Notes under the pieces: model-generated | Database searches by the model: none | What the model saw: the letters and a program-made list of their open reading frames with translations, nothing else | What the model was told of the DNA's origin: nothing | Part shown: positions 1 to 7,653 of the stretch, piece by piece | How the letters are laid out: each line of letters begins with the position of its first letter | How positions within the stretch are numbered: the first letter of the stretch is position 1 | Position numbers and translations under genes: made by a program | From: Betaproteobacteria bacterium | Lineage (GTDB): Bacteria > Pseudomonadota > Gammaproteobacteria > Burkholderiales > Burkholderiaceae | DNA: 22,232 nucleotides | NCBI GenBank assembly: GCA_013205155.1 | Contig: JABMMT010000178.1 | Coordinates: 1-22,232 of the forward strand | Direction: 5' to 3'

Positions 1-14
1 CTCATTTAATCCCT

Positions 15-2309
15 TTATGAAGCGTGAGCTCGCAATTGTTTTGCAGCCTCAACCATGTTTCTTAATGCTGGAATGACTTCTAGCCACTGTCTTGTCTTTA
101 GACCACAGTCTGGATTTACCCAAAGTCTTTCAGCGGGAATCCGTTCGGTAGCTTTTAGCATGAGACTTACCATTTGATTTTGGGTTGGGATGTTTGGTGA
201 GTGAATGTCGTAAACACCTGGCCCAATTTCATTGGGGTACTTAAAGGTATCAAAGACATCAAGTAGCTCCATGTCTGAACGAGAAGTTTCAATCGTGATG
301 ACATCTGCATCCATCTGAGCAATCGCTTCAATAATGTCATTAAATTCTGAGTAGCACATATGGGTGTGTACTTGCGTTTCATCTTTAACCCCGTTAGCAG
401 TAATTCTGAAGGATTCAACTGCCCAGTCAAGATAGTGTTTCCATTGAGATTTTCTCAATGGCAAACCTTCACGCAAAGCAGCCTCATCAATTTGAATAAC
501 TTTGATTCCCGCTTTTTCTAAATCTAAAACTTCATCACGAATAGCTAGGGCTAATTGATAACATGATACTGAGCGAGGTTGATCGTCACGTACAAATGAC
601 CAGTTCAGAATGGTTACTGGACCTGTCAGCATTCCCTTCATTGGTTTTTTAGTCAAGGATTGTGCATAACTTATCCAATCGACTGTCATTGCTTTAGGAC
701 GACTAATATCACCAAATAAAATTGGTGGCTTTACACAGCGAGATCCGTAAGACTGAACCCAGCCAAATTGACTAAATGCATAGCCATTCAACTGTTCTCC
801 AAAATATTCCACCATGTCGTTACGCTCAGCTTCGCCGTGAACTAAGACATCTAACTCTAAATTTTCTTGTTCATTGATACTACGGGCTATTTCATGCTCC
901 ATCGCTTTTCGGTAGTCTGCGTCATTTAGCTCTCCCGCTTTGTATTGACTTCGAGCTTGTCTGATTTCATGAGTTTGCGGGAATGAGCCAATTGTGGTGG
1001 TGGGATATTTAGGCAACCTTAAGATAGCCGCTTGTTTAGCGGCTCTGACTTCGTAGTGAGATTCTCGCTCTCCCATTTTTGGCTTAATTTTTGATAAAGC
1101 ATCTTTTACTAGTGGATTATTGACTAGTAGAGAATTGCGACGTGCCTCGATTGCAGACTGATTGAGCGCTAATTGTTCAGATACAGACTGTCGACCTGTG
1201 TTTAATGCTTTTGCTAAAACCTCTAACTCAGCCAATTTTTGTGCGCTAAATGCAAGCCAGTTTTGAATTTGTTTATCGAGTTTTTGCTCGCTATTTAAGT
1301 CGACGGGAGAATGAAGTAATGAGCAAGAGGGAGCAATCCACAATTTGTCACCCAATTTCTGAGCTATCGGCTCTAACCAGTCTAAGGTTTTATTGAGATC
1401 TGTTTTCCAGATATTGCGTCCATTAATGACGCCTAATGATAAAACTTTTTGTATTGGTAGCAAGTTTAGAATTAAAGGAATCTCTTCTCTAGCATTTATC
1501 GCATCAATATGTAGTCCATCTACTGGTAAGTTGCAAGCAAGGTAGCGGTTATCTTCTAAGCTACCAAAGTAAGTGGCTAAAAGAATCTTCATTTTGTTTG
1601 ACCTGAGGTGATGATAAGCCTGCTTAAATGCATGCTGCCAATCCTCATCTAATTCTGTAACTAGTATGGGTTCATCAATTTGTGTCCACTGGGCACCATG
1701 ATTGGCTAACTCTTCTAACAACTGCCCATAAATCGGCAGTAATTTACTTAATAAATCTAACTTGTTAGAGCCATCTTTTGCTTTTCCAAGCCATAGATAT
1801 GTAACGGGCCCAATAATGACAGGCTTAGCATTGATGCCTTGTTTTTTTGCTTCTGCTAATTGTTCAAGCAAACGCGATGAATCGAGCTTAAATTCTGTAC
1901 TGGCGGTAAATTCCGGAACGATATAGTGGTAGTTTGTATCAAACCATTTTGTCATCTCGCCAGCAGCCACACCACCACAGCACTGAGCATGATCATCTGA
2001 GCTAGCTACTGACCGCCCTCTCGCTACCCGAAAGTAGTTATCTAAAGTATCGCCATGAAAATCTTTTACCCGCTCAGGCAGATTTCCTAGCGTAAAACTC
2101 ATATCTAGTACTTGGTCATAAAAAGCAAAATCGCCGACAGGCACCCAATTTAGAGATGATTGGTCTTTCCAGTGACGCTGTCTGAGTAAGGCGCCTTGAG
2201 CGATCAGTTCTTCTTTAGAAATCTCGCCCTTCCAATAGGATTCCAATGCAAATTTCAGTTCGCGTTTAGCGCCAATGCGGGGGAATCCTAAGCTATGTGT
2301 ACTGACCAT
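15..2309 (-). CDS. metE: Cobalamin-independent methionine synthase MetE
   Basis: Transfers the methyl group of 5-methyltetrahydropteroyltri-L-glutamate to L-homocysteine, the last step of methionine synthesis, in the cytoplasm and without vitamin B12. The 764-residue protein matches the usual MetE length (about 750-770). It begins with the family N-terminus LGFPRIGAKRELKFALE, and the C-terminal catalytic barrel carries the zinc ligands His650, Cys652 (THMCYSEF), Glu674 (ITIETSRSD) and Cys735 (NPDCGLKTRQW). Their spacing of 2, 24 and 85 residues is that of the E. coli enzyme. I chose the ATG at 2309 because homology starts at MVSTHSLGFPRIG and an AAAGG lies about 10 nt upstream; an open frame continues 14 codons further but looks unrelated. 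The gene diverges from metR, which is expected to activate it. No cobalamin riboswitch is visible in the 99-bp spacer. Confidence 0.97.
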   Translation of the reverse strand: MVSTHSLGFPRIGAKRELKFALESYWKGEISKEELIAQGALLRQRHWKDQSSLNWVPVGDFAFYDQVLDMSFTLGNLPERVKDFHGDTLDNYFRVARGRSVASSDDHAQCCGGVAAGEMTKWFDTNYHYIVPEFTASTEFKLDSSRLLEQLAEAKKQGINAKPVIIGPVTYLWLGKAKDGSNKLDLLSKLLPIYGQLLEELANHGAQWTQIDEPILVTELDEDWQHAFKQAYHHLRSNKMKILLATYFGSLEDNRYLACNLPVDGLHIDAINAREEIPLILNLLPIQKVLSLGVINGRNIWKTDLNKTLDWLEPIAQKLGDKLWIAPSCSLLHSPVDLNSEQKLDKQIQNWLAFSAQKLAELEVLAKALNTGRQSVSEQLALNQSAIEARRNSLLVNNPLVKDALSKIKPKMGERESHYEVRAAKQAAILRLPKYPTTTIGSFPQTHEIRQARSQYKAGELNDADYRKAMEHEIARSINEQENLELDVLVHGEAERNDMVEYFGEQLNGYAFSQFGWVQSYGSRCVKPPILFGDISRPKAMTVDWISYAQSLTKKPMKGMLTGPVTILNWSFVRDDQPRSVSCYQLALAIRDEVLDLEKAGIKVIQIDEAALREGLPLRKSQWKHYLDWAVESFRITANGVKDETQVHTHMCYSEFNDIIEAIAQMDADVITIETSRSDMELLDVFDTFKYPNEIGPGVYDIHSPNIPTQNQMVSLMLKATERIPAERLWVNPDCGLKTRQWLEVIPALRNMVEAAKQLRAHAS

Positions 2310-2360
2310 GATGATTTGCCTTTGTATTGAGTTATACGGAATCCTAAACAAATTGATTTA

Positions 2361-2383
2361 TGAAGTAAAATGGTATTATTTCA
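2361..2383. promoter_or_regulatory. Candidate MetR operator in the metE-metR spacer
   Basis: A 23-bp imperfect palindrome with outer arms TGAAGTAA and TTATTTCA lies between the divergent metE and metR starts. The arms match in 8 of the outer 10 positions (TGAArTAAwA ... TwTTAyTTCA). LysR-family regulators such as MetR bind interrupted dyads between divergent genes, and known MetR sites start with TGAA and end with TTCA. The spacing here is longer than the classic MetR box, so the assignment is inferred from position and symmetry. Confidence 0.45.
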
Positions 2384-2408
2384 ATAATTCATTACTTTTA
2401 TTCATAAT

Positions 2409-3287
2409 ATGATTGAGCGCAACCATTTAGCCATTATTCGCGAGGTTAATCGCTTAGGCTCCCTGACAGCGGCAGCAGAGGCTCTTTTTCTTTCCCAGTC
2501 TGCTTTAAGCCATACGATTAAAAAATTAGAGCAATCCTTTGGGACTGCAGTATGGCAGCGTGATGGGCGTAATTTGCGCCTTACACAAGCTGGCAATTAT
2601 TTGCTCATGGTTGCCAATCGCCTGCTTCCACAACTCGAACGCGCAGAAGAACGATTGGGTCAATACGCCAAACATGAACGAGGTATTCTAAGAATTGGCA
2701 TGGAGTGCCACCCCTGCTATCAATGGCTATTAAAAATCGTAGCGCCTTACCTTGCACAATGGCCAGATGTGGATGTTGATGTCAAACAAAAGTTTCAGTT
2801 TGGAGGTATTGGCGCGCTGTTTGCTTATGATATTGACTTATTGGTAACGCCAGATCCACTTTATAAAGAGGGCTTGGAGTTTGAACCTGTTTTTGACTAT
2901 GAGCAGGTACTAGTTGTAAATAAAGCCCATCATCTTGCTCAAGAAAAATTTGTTACTCCACAGCAAATAAGTGATGAAATTTTGATTACTTACCCAGTAG
3001 AAATTGATCGCTTAGATATCTACAACCAATTTTTACAACCTGCTGGTATTAGTCCAAAAAAACACAAAACTATAGAGACTACCGACATCATGCTTCAAAT
3101 GGTAGCTAGTGGCAGAGGAGTTGCTGCCTTACCAAGATGGCTTGTTGATGAATATGCAGTTAATTTAGACCTTGTTCCTGTTCAGCTGGGAGCTAAAGGA
3201 ATAGCAAAACAAATATTTTTAGGTATGCGTGAAACTGATAATGATATTGATTACCTTAAATCTTTTGTAGACATTGCAAAGGTTTAG
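2409..3287 (+). CDS. metR: LysR-family transcriptional regulator MetR
   Basis: Homocysteine-responsive LysR-type activator of methionine genes, here probably of metE. The 292-residue protein has an N-terminal winged helix-turn-helix at about residues 1-60 (GSLTAAAEALFLSQSALSH, then IKKLEQ) and a two-lobed effector-binding domain at about 90-290. MetR-specific features are the GMECHPCYQWL segment (E. coli MetR has IAIECHSCIQWL), MFDYE-like VFDYEQVLVV, the YPVEIDRLDIYNQFLQPAGI stretch and GVAALPRWLVDE. The ATG at 2409 has only a weak ribosome-binding site. It is transcribed divergently from metE, the standard arrangement for this pair. It is somewhat shorter than the E. coli protein (about 317 aa), lacking the C-terminal tail. 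Confidence 0.92.
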   Translation: MIERNHLAIIREVNRLGSLTAAAEALFLSQSALSHTIKKLEQSFGTAVWQRDGRNLRLTQAGNYLLMVANRLLPQLERAEERLGQYAKHERGILRIGMECHPCYQWLLKIVAPYLAQWPDVDVDVKQKFQFGGIGALFAYDIDLLVTPDPLYKEGLEFEPVFDYEQVLVVNKAHHLAQEKFVTPQQISDEILITYPVEIDRLDIYNQFLQPAGISPKKHKTIETTDIMLQMVASGRGVAALPRWLVDEYAVNLDLVPVQLGAKGIAKQIFLGMRETDNDIDYLKSFVDIAKV

Positions 3288-3455
3288 GTATTCCTACTAT
3301 CTAGAGATGGAACGTTAATGCATTCAAAAGGACAATGGCGGCACCTATTCCCACAACAAATCCCCCGCTTCAAGTGGGCCTGACTTGTAAGCTACTTGAT
3401 AGCCTGAAGCAGCATCAATGTAGGTGTCTAATCCCTGCTTAGGCTCAACAGGCAT
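3284..3455 (-). pseudogene. Frameshifted DUF5522-like small Cys-rich protein
   Basis: The minus strand encodes MPVEPKQGLDTYIDAASGYQ from an ATG at 3455 and stops after 36 residues at 3345. In the next frame the same stretch reads GICCGNRCRHCPFECINVP and runs to a stop at 3284. The two parts join if one G of the five-base run at 3362-3366 (C on the plus strand) is removed, giving a 56-residue protein. The motif CCGxxCRHCPF and the TYIDxxSGY lead-in are those of the short DUF5522 family, which normally ends with CCGNGCRHCPY. Function of the family is unknown; the cysteines suggest metal binding. Either the gene is broken by a homopolymer slip or the run was miscalled. It converges on metR and overlaps its last 4 bases. 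Confidence 0.6.
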
Positions 3456-3568
3456 AGTAGGTCTTCAATTTAACAAAAGGTCTATTTTGAAGCCCTTTTT
3501 ACTAATTAATACTTACCGCGATAATCCTAGAAAACAATCACAGATATAAGAATTTTCAACCTAATACT

Positions 3569-4960
3569 TTACTCCAAGGACTTACGCACTGCTGTTTTCA
3601 TCGTAACTAATTCTTCCGCCACTGTTGGATGAATGGCAATCGTTGCATCAAAGTCTTGTTTGGTGGCCCCCATCCTGATAGCAATCGCTATAGCCTGAAT
3701 GATTTCCGGCGCTTCGTCACCAATCATATGTGCCCCTACGACTTGCTGTGTTTTTACATCAACCAAAAGCTTCATATAAACTTTTTCTAAACGATTTGAT
3801 AATGCACTTTTTAAGGGCCTGAAGTGCGCCTCATAGATATCTATTTCTTTGTAAAGCTCTAAAGCCTGTTTTTCAGTTAAGCCAACAGTTCCAATAGGTG
3901 GCTGGGTAAACACTGCACTTGGCACCTGAGAAAGGTCGACTGTTATTGCCTCTTTACCGAATAGGGTTTGAGCTACTGCATTACCCTCCCGAATTGCAAC
4001 TGGAGTCAACGCAACACGACTTGAGACATCTCCTACGGCGTAAATTGAATCAATCGAGGATTTGCCATAAGCATTAACCTCTACTGCACCATTTTTGGTA
4101 AGGCTTACACCAGTTTGCTCCAAATTTAAATGACGAGTATTAGGGATACGACCTGTTGCAAACATGACTTGATCAATCTGGTGTTGACTATTTCTATTAT
4201 CTTTAAAAAATATAGAAAATTTACCATCATCATTTTTTTCGATTCGCTCTAGCTCACAAGATAATTCAAATTGAATTCCTTTATTGATGAGTTCCTCTTT
4301 AAGGTGTTTACGCACATCGGCATCAAAAGATGCACCTAATATATCTTGCCCTCGATGAACTACCCTTACATGAGAACCAAGGCCATGAAAAATTCCTGCA
4401 AACTCAAGCGCAATATATCCAGCGCCAACGATCATGATATTTTGAGGCTGCTGTTGAAGATAAAAAACCTCGTTTGAAGATATTACATATTCAATTCCAG
4501 GTATTGACGGCAACGCAGGTTTTCCACCTGTTGCAATCAAGATGTATTTTGCTGTAACTCTTTCTGTCGATTCGCCTTCTATTTGAACTGTATGAGCATC
4601 GATCAAAGAGGCATGCCCTTTAAGTACCCGTACATCTGAAGTTAATAAGTTTTTTTCATAAATACTGCTTAGTCTTGATATCTCTTGATTTTTCCCCTCA
4701 ATAAGGGCTTGCCACGAAAAATTAGGCTCGTCAAACTCCCAACCAAAACCTTTTGAATCTTCAAACATTTCTGAAAAATGCGAGGCATAAACCATCAGTT
4801 TTTTTGGTACGCAACCTCGAACAACGCATGTTCCTCCGAACTGAAATTCTTCAGATATTGCAACCTTAGCGCCTAATTGACTAGCGATACGTGCAGATCG
4901 AACACCACCAGATCCACCTCCAATAACGAAATAGTCAACATCATAATTATGTGTAGTCAT
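3569..4960 (-). CDS. gor: Glutathione-disulfide reductase
   Basis: FAD flavoprotein that reduces glutathione disulfide to two GSH with NADPH, keeping the cytosol reduced. The 463 residues are the usual length. The FAD fold GGGSGG is at 14-19, the redox disulfide is Cys45-Cys50 (GGTCVVRGCVPKK), the second nucleotide fold GAGYIALEFAG is near 179-189 followed by basic residues (VVHRG) that favour NADPH over NADH, a second FAD contact is TGRIPNTRHL / YAVGDV, and the C-terminal catalytic pair His444-Glu449 is in AIHPTVAEELVTM. The VVRGCVPKK signature is that of the plant/alphaproteobacterial-like glutathione reductases rather than of dihydrolipoamide dehydrogenase. The ribosome-binding site is weak (AAGA-rich). 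It shares strand with the peroxiredoxin upstream, so the two may serve the same oxidative-stress response, although a 254-bp gap separates them. Confidence 0.93.
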   Translation of the reverse strand: MTTHNYDVDYFVIGGGSGGVRSARIASQLGAKVAISEEFQFGGTCVVRGCVPKKLMVYASHFSEMFEDSKGFGWEFDEPNFSWQALIEGKNQEISRLSSIYEKNLLTSDVRVLKGHASLIDAHTVQIEGESTERVTAKYILIATGGKPALPSIPGIEYVISSNEVFYLQQQPQNIMIVGAGYIALEFAGIFHGLGSHVRVVHRGQDILGASFDADVRKHLKEELINKGIQFELSCELERIEKNDDGKFSIFFKDNRNSQHQIDQVMFATGRIPNTRHLNLEQTGVSLTKNGAVEVNAYGKSSIDSIYAVGDVSSRVALTPVAIREGNAVAQTLFGKEAITVDLSQVPSAVFTQPPIGTVGLTEKQALELYKEIDIYEAHFRPLKSALSNRLEKVYMKLLVDVKTQQVVGAHMIGDEAPEIIQAIAIAIRMGATKQDFDATIAIHPTVAEELVTMKTAVRKSLE

Positions 4961-5063
4961 TTTTTTTCTTGTTTAATTTAAATGATGATGTGTGAAAATA
5001 CTTTTTTTATTTTTGTCTAAAAAGGTATCAGCACTTTAAAGCTGCATAAAATAATATCTGTTC

Positions 5064-5148
5064 AGAGCAGTCTAGAGTTTAATTTTAGCTAACCAGTCAG
5101 AAATCGCCAAGATCAGGTGCTGGAATTAACTTTTAAACTGCTCTTTTT
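5064..5148 (+). ncRNA. Candidate structured small RNA with U-rich 3' end
   Basis: The gap between gor and the peroxiredoxin can fold on the plus strand into nested helices: AGAGCAGT (5064-5071) with ACTGCTCT (5137-5144), AGTTTAATT (5076-5084) with AATTAACT (5124-5131, one bulged base), CCAG (5093-5096) with CTGG (5120-5123), and CGCC (5105-5108) with GGTG (5116-5119). The 3' strand is continuous while the 5' strand has internal loops, and the closing helix is followed directly by five T. A TAATAT hexamer at 5051-5056 could be a -10 element. This could instead be part of the gor leader on the minus strand, where no U-run follows. Existence as a transcript is inferred from structure only; no known RNA family is recognised. 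Confidence 0.35.
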
Positions 5149-5214
5149 ACTTATAAGCTGAGTTTTAAATAAAGAGGTTGTACATCTGTATAAACTTAAT
5201 TACTTTACGTTTAT

Positions 5215-5871
5215 TTATTTACTTGGATCTTTGGCATAACGTAGATATGGTAATTTAATATCTAATGTACCAAATTGTGCACTGGCTTGTTCATCATTGA
5301 GGGCTAGTGCCACGATAAGGTCTTGCCCAGGAATCCAGTTTGCTGGGGTTGCTAATGGCTTACCATCGGTTGTCTGAATAGCATCTAAAGCTCTGAGAAT
5401 TTCTGCAAAGTTACGCCCGACAGACATTGGGTAAGAGATGGTTAAGCGCACCTTCTTATCTGGCCCAATGATAAATACAGTACGGACAGTAGCACTATGC
5501 GCAGGAGTTCGACCATCTGGCAGATATGCGTCTGCTGGCAACATATCGTACAGTTTTGCCACTTGCAAGGCAGTATCGTCAATAATTGGGAAGTCTGCAG
5601 GTGCTCCAGCAAAAGCTGCAATATCTTTTTTCCACTTTTGATGATCATCCACACTATCAACCGAAACACCCATTACCTTAGTATTACGCTTGGCAAACTC
5701 AGGTGCTAGTTGGGCTACTACACCGAACTCGGTAGTACATACCGGCGTGAAATCTTTTGGATGAGAAAACAAAATAGCATAGCTATCTCCAATCCAATCA
5801 TGCAAGGTTAACTTACCAGCAGTTGAATCTGCTGTGAAGTTTGGTGAGAGATCGTTAATTCGTAGTGCCAT
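5215..5871 (-). CDS. 1-Cys peroxiredoxin (Prx6 type)
   Basis: Thiol peroxidase that reduces hydrogen peroxide and organic hydroperoxides through one peroxidatic cysteine. The 218-residue length is typical of the Prx6 group. The active site P-x3-T-x2-C is at Pro38-Thr42-Cys45 (HPKDFTPVCTTEFG), and Cys45 is the only cysteine in the protein, so there is no resolving cysteine and an external thiol such as glutathione is needed. Family signatures DDTALQVAKLYDMLP, TVRTVFIIGPDKKVR and the C-terminal extension TPANWIPGQDLIV are present. The start at 5871 has a clear GGAG 8 nt upstream. It lies upstream of gor on the same strand, consistent with glutathione-coupled recycling, though co-transcription is not shown. 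Confidence 0.93.
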   Translation of the reverse strand: MALRINDLSPNFTADSTAGKLTLHDWIGDSYAILFSHPKDFTPVCTTEFGVVAQLAPEFAKRNTKVMGVSVDSVDDHQKWKKDIAAFAGAPADFPIIDDTALQVAKLYDMLPADAYLPDGRTPAHSATVRTVFIIGPDKKVRLTISYPMSVGRNFAEILRALDAIQTTDGKPLATPANWIPGQDLIVALALNDEQASAQFGTLDIKLPYLRYAKDPSK

Positions 5872-6004
5872 GTTTATTCTCCAAAATGATTGTCATGTTA
5901 GGGTTAGAGTACGTAATAATCTTAGTCTATTGAAGTTAATTTAGTAAATATTAGGAGTCTTAAGTGTTTAGCATAATTACTAAATTTGTACGGGACTAGT
6001 GAAT

Positions 6005-6035
6005 CCATAAGCGTTACTTTAAGTAACGCTTATGG
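6005..6035. repeat. Perfect 15-bp inverted repeat with a 1-nt centre
   Basis: CCATAAGCGTTACTT (6005-6019) is followed by one T and its exact reverse complement (6021-6035). It sits between the stop of the small membrane protein gene and the peroxiredoxin promoter region, both on the minus strand. No U-tract follows on either strand, so it is not a classic intrinsic terminator. An extended cruciform, a transcript-end stabiliser or a dyad operator are possible. Confidence 0.7.
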
Positions 6036-6072
6036 CTAAATGACTATTGGATTAGGGCCTAGGATAGTCGGT

Positions 6073-6453
6073 CTAATTATCTTTTTTGTTTAGAGTCTCA
6101 ATGCGAGTGAGCCTTTCTTCATCAGTTAACTCATCACAACGGCTCGCAAAATCTGGGGTGCGCAGATAGGCCTGTGTACCCTGTCGGGGGCCATAGATCT
6201 TCTTAGAAAGTTTAAATACTCCCCAAGTTATAAATGCCATGCTAATGACAGCAATATGACCAAACATGTTGTACGCGATACCGTCAAATTTCTTAAAGTA
6301 CACGCCAAAGGCAAGACACCAAAAACAAGCAAGCAAGATAGAGGCCGCTAACTTAACTTGTATCGGAGCGTATTTTAAAGGGTTTGTATTAGGATTAATG
6401 AGTTTAAAACCTGAGTTAAGTAGGTAATAAAACATCTTTAGTAGACCAAACAT
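6073..6453 (-). CDS. Hypothetical membrane protein, two membrane segments
   Basis: Not recognised. The 126-residue protein has two clear hydrophobic helices, about residues 34-52 (VKLAASILLACFWCLAFGVY) and 63-82 (MFGHIAVISMAFITWGVF), with a polar, charged C-terminal tail (about 85-126) containing DELTDEERLTRIETLNKKDN. The start was set at 6453 because an AAGGA lies 7 nt upstream of this ATG; the ATG two codons earlier overlaps that site. It stands alone between two gaps of about 200 and 260 bp. The function cannot be inferred from its neighbours. Confidence 0.7.
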   Translation of the reverse strand: MFGLLKMFYYLLNSGFKLINPNTNPLKYAPIQVKLAASILLACFWCLAFGVYFKKFDGIAYNMFGHIAVISMAFITWGVFKLSKKIYGPRQGTQAYLRTPDFASRCDELTDEERLTRIETLNKKDN

Positions 6454-6712
6454 AAGCATATCCTTGTGGGTTTGGAATATGCTTTATTCATTAGCAGTCC
6501 CGGTTTTTTGACAAAAAATATTAAATGTAATGGGATCTCGCTAAGCAAGACCTATACGCCCATACTAATAGATTTTTGTTACACAGTTGACATAGTCTAT
6601 AGTCTTAACTCATCACCCGTATCAGTTTTTGATATCAGCACTCAATATCAAATAAACTCCATTAATTCAAGATTAAAAGTGTTTTTCTATTTTGAAGGAA
6701 TGAAAGGAGTCT

Positions 6713-7192
6713 TCACGGTTGATTCAGATTAGGAGTTTGCTTCTGGACAGCAACTGCCCAGTTTCCTCTGAGCGCAAAATATAGACCGCCAACCCAAAGA
6801 AATAAGTGCAAATTATCGTTCAAGATAAACTGCATCAAACTTTCAGGTTTTATGACAACCCAGATAACGCCTGTTATTACACAGCACATTGTGATGCCAC
6901 TAAAGCGCGTAATTAAGTCACCTAACTCGGCTACTATTGGGATATCCCTTAGACGTGGAATGGTAGTCAATGCGCCAACCAATAATCCAACTCCAGCAGC
7001 AATTTCTCCATAGCATACAAACCACCATACTAATGAGGGCAATCCTAGAGCAGCACCAGTTGCAGGATCAAATGGAAATTTACTAAGGCCTTGTTGTATG
7101 AACACGATCGCTAAAGGTATTCTTAATAAAATGTGACTTAGACTAAAGTCTGGTAACTGTTGCCAATAGTTTTTTAAATTAATAAGTTTCAT
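6713..7192 (-). CDS. DoxX-like integral membrane protein
   Basis: A 159-residue, strongly hydrophobic protein with about four membrane helices. The N-terminal part ILLRIPLAIVFIQQGLSKF followed by a proline/glycine segment, then WWFVCYGEIAAGVGLLVGAL, is the layout of the DoxX family (R...F...G..K first helix, second helix with E...G..L..G). DoxX-like proteins are linked to quinone or redox stress functions, but many members have no known role and this one cannot be assigned more precisely. It follows the DUF2237 gene on the same strand after a 35-bp gap and may form an operon with it and the aldolase. A GGA lies about 8 nt before the ATG. Confidence 0.65.
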   Translation of the reverse strand: MKLINLKNYWQQLPDFSLSHILLRIPLAIVFIQQGLSKFPFDPATGAALGLPSLVWWFVCYGEIAAGVGLLVGALTTIPRLRDIPIVAELGDLITRFSGITMCCVITGVIWVVIKPESLMQFILNDNLHLFLWVGGLYFALRGNWAVAVQKQTPNLNQP

Positions 7193-7227
7193 TTTGAGGA
7201 TCCATTAGGAAGGTTCGAGACACTGAA

Positions 7228-7653
7228 TTATTTACTTTGATATTTTTGTAAAGTTTTAAGAGGCACAAGAGTCAAGGCAGCCTCATGCGATGCTGTTAAA
7301 TTGACTGGGGGCGCCACTCCAGCCGCCTCAGCCTCAACCCATCTGGTAGTACAGAGACACCATTTATCTCCAGGTTTTAATCCAGCAAAATTCGAGCGAG
7401 GTATCGGGGTTTCCAGGTCATTACCACGAGATTTTGTGTAATCAAGAAACTTTTTGGTCATTGTTGCTGCAACCGCATGTTGACCTGGATCATTTTCATC
7501 AGTTCGGCAATACCCATCTCTATAAAAGCCCGTGATTTGACTTCCCTTAAGCGGAGCTAGATCTTGTCCTAAAACATTAGAACTTTTGGTCTTTTGAGCA
7601 ATTGCTGAGAAAGATAAAACTATCAAAGAAAGGAAAAGTAATTTACGAATCAT
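7228..7653 (-). CDS. DUF2237 protein with a signal peptide
   Basis: A 141-residue protein. Residues about 20-141 match DUF2237: NVLGQDL, TGFYRDGYCRTDENDPGQHAV, SRGNDLETPIPRSNFAGLKPGD, KWCLCTTRWVEAEAAGVAPPV and ASHEAALTLVPL. The family has no established function. Two features stand out. The N-terminus MIRKLLFLSLIVLSFSAIAQ is a signal peptide with likely cleavage after AIA, placing the protein in the periplasm, whereas most relatives I know of are cytosolic. The cysteine pair that usually precedes the TGFYRDG motif is replaced by LKGSQ. The ATG at 7653 was chosen because GGA sits 5 nt upstream; a TTG five codons earlier also fits the frame. The start lies inside the end of the aldolase gene (11-bp overlap), which implies translational coupling. 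Confidence 0.82.
   Translation of the reverse strand: MIRKLLFLSLIVLSFSAIAQKTKSSNVLGQDLAPLKGSQITGFYRDGYCRTDENDPGQHAVAATMTKKFLDYTKSRGNDLETPIPRSNFAGLKPGDKWCLCTTRWVEAEAAGVAPPVNLTASHEAALTLVPLKTLQKYQSK

Noticed and set aside
2310..2408. Possible cobalamin or SAM riboswitch before metE
   Set aside because: The spacer is only 99 bp, shared with metR, and shows no B12 box or SAM-type helices; only the dyad is visible.
6466..6732. An 88-codon plus-strand frame in the gap before the DoxX-like gene
   Set aside because: No start codon with a ribosome-binding site, composition not protein-like, no recognisable motif, and it overlaps the end of the DoxX-like gene.
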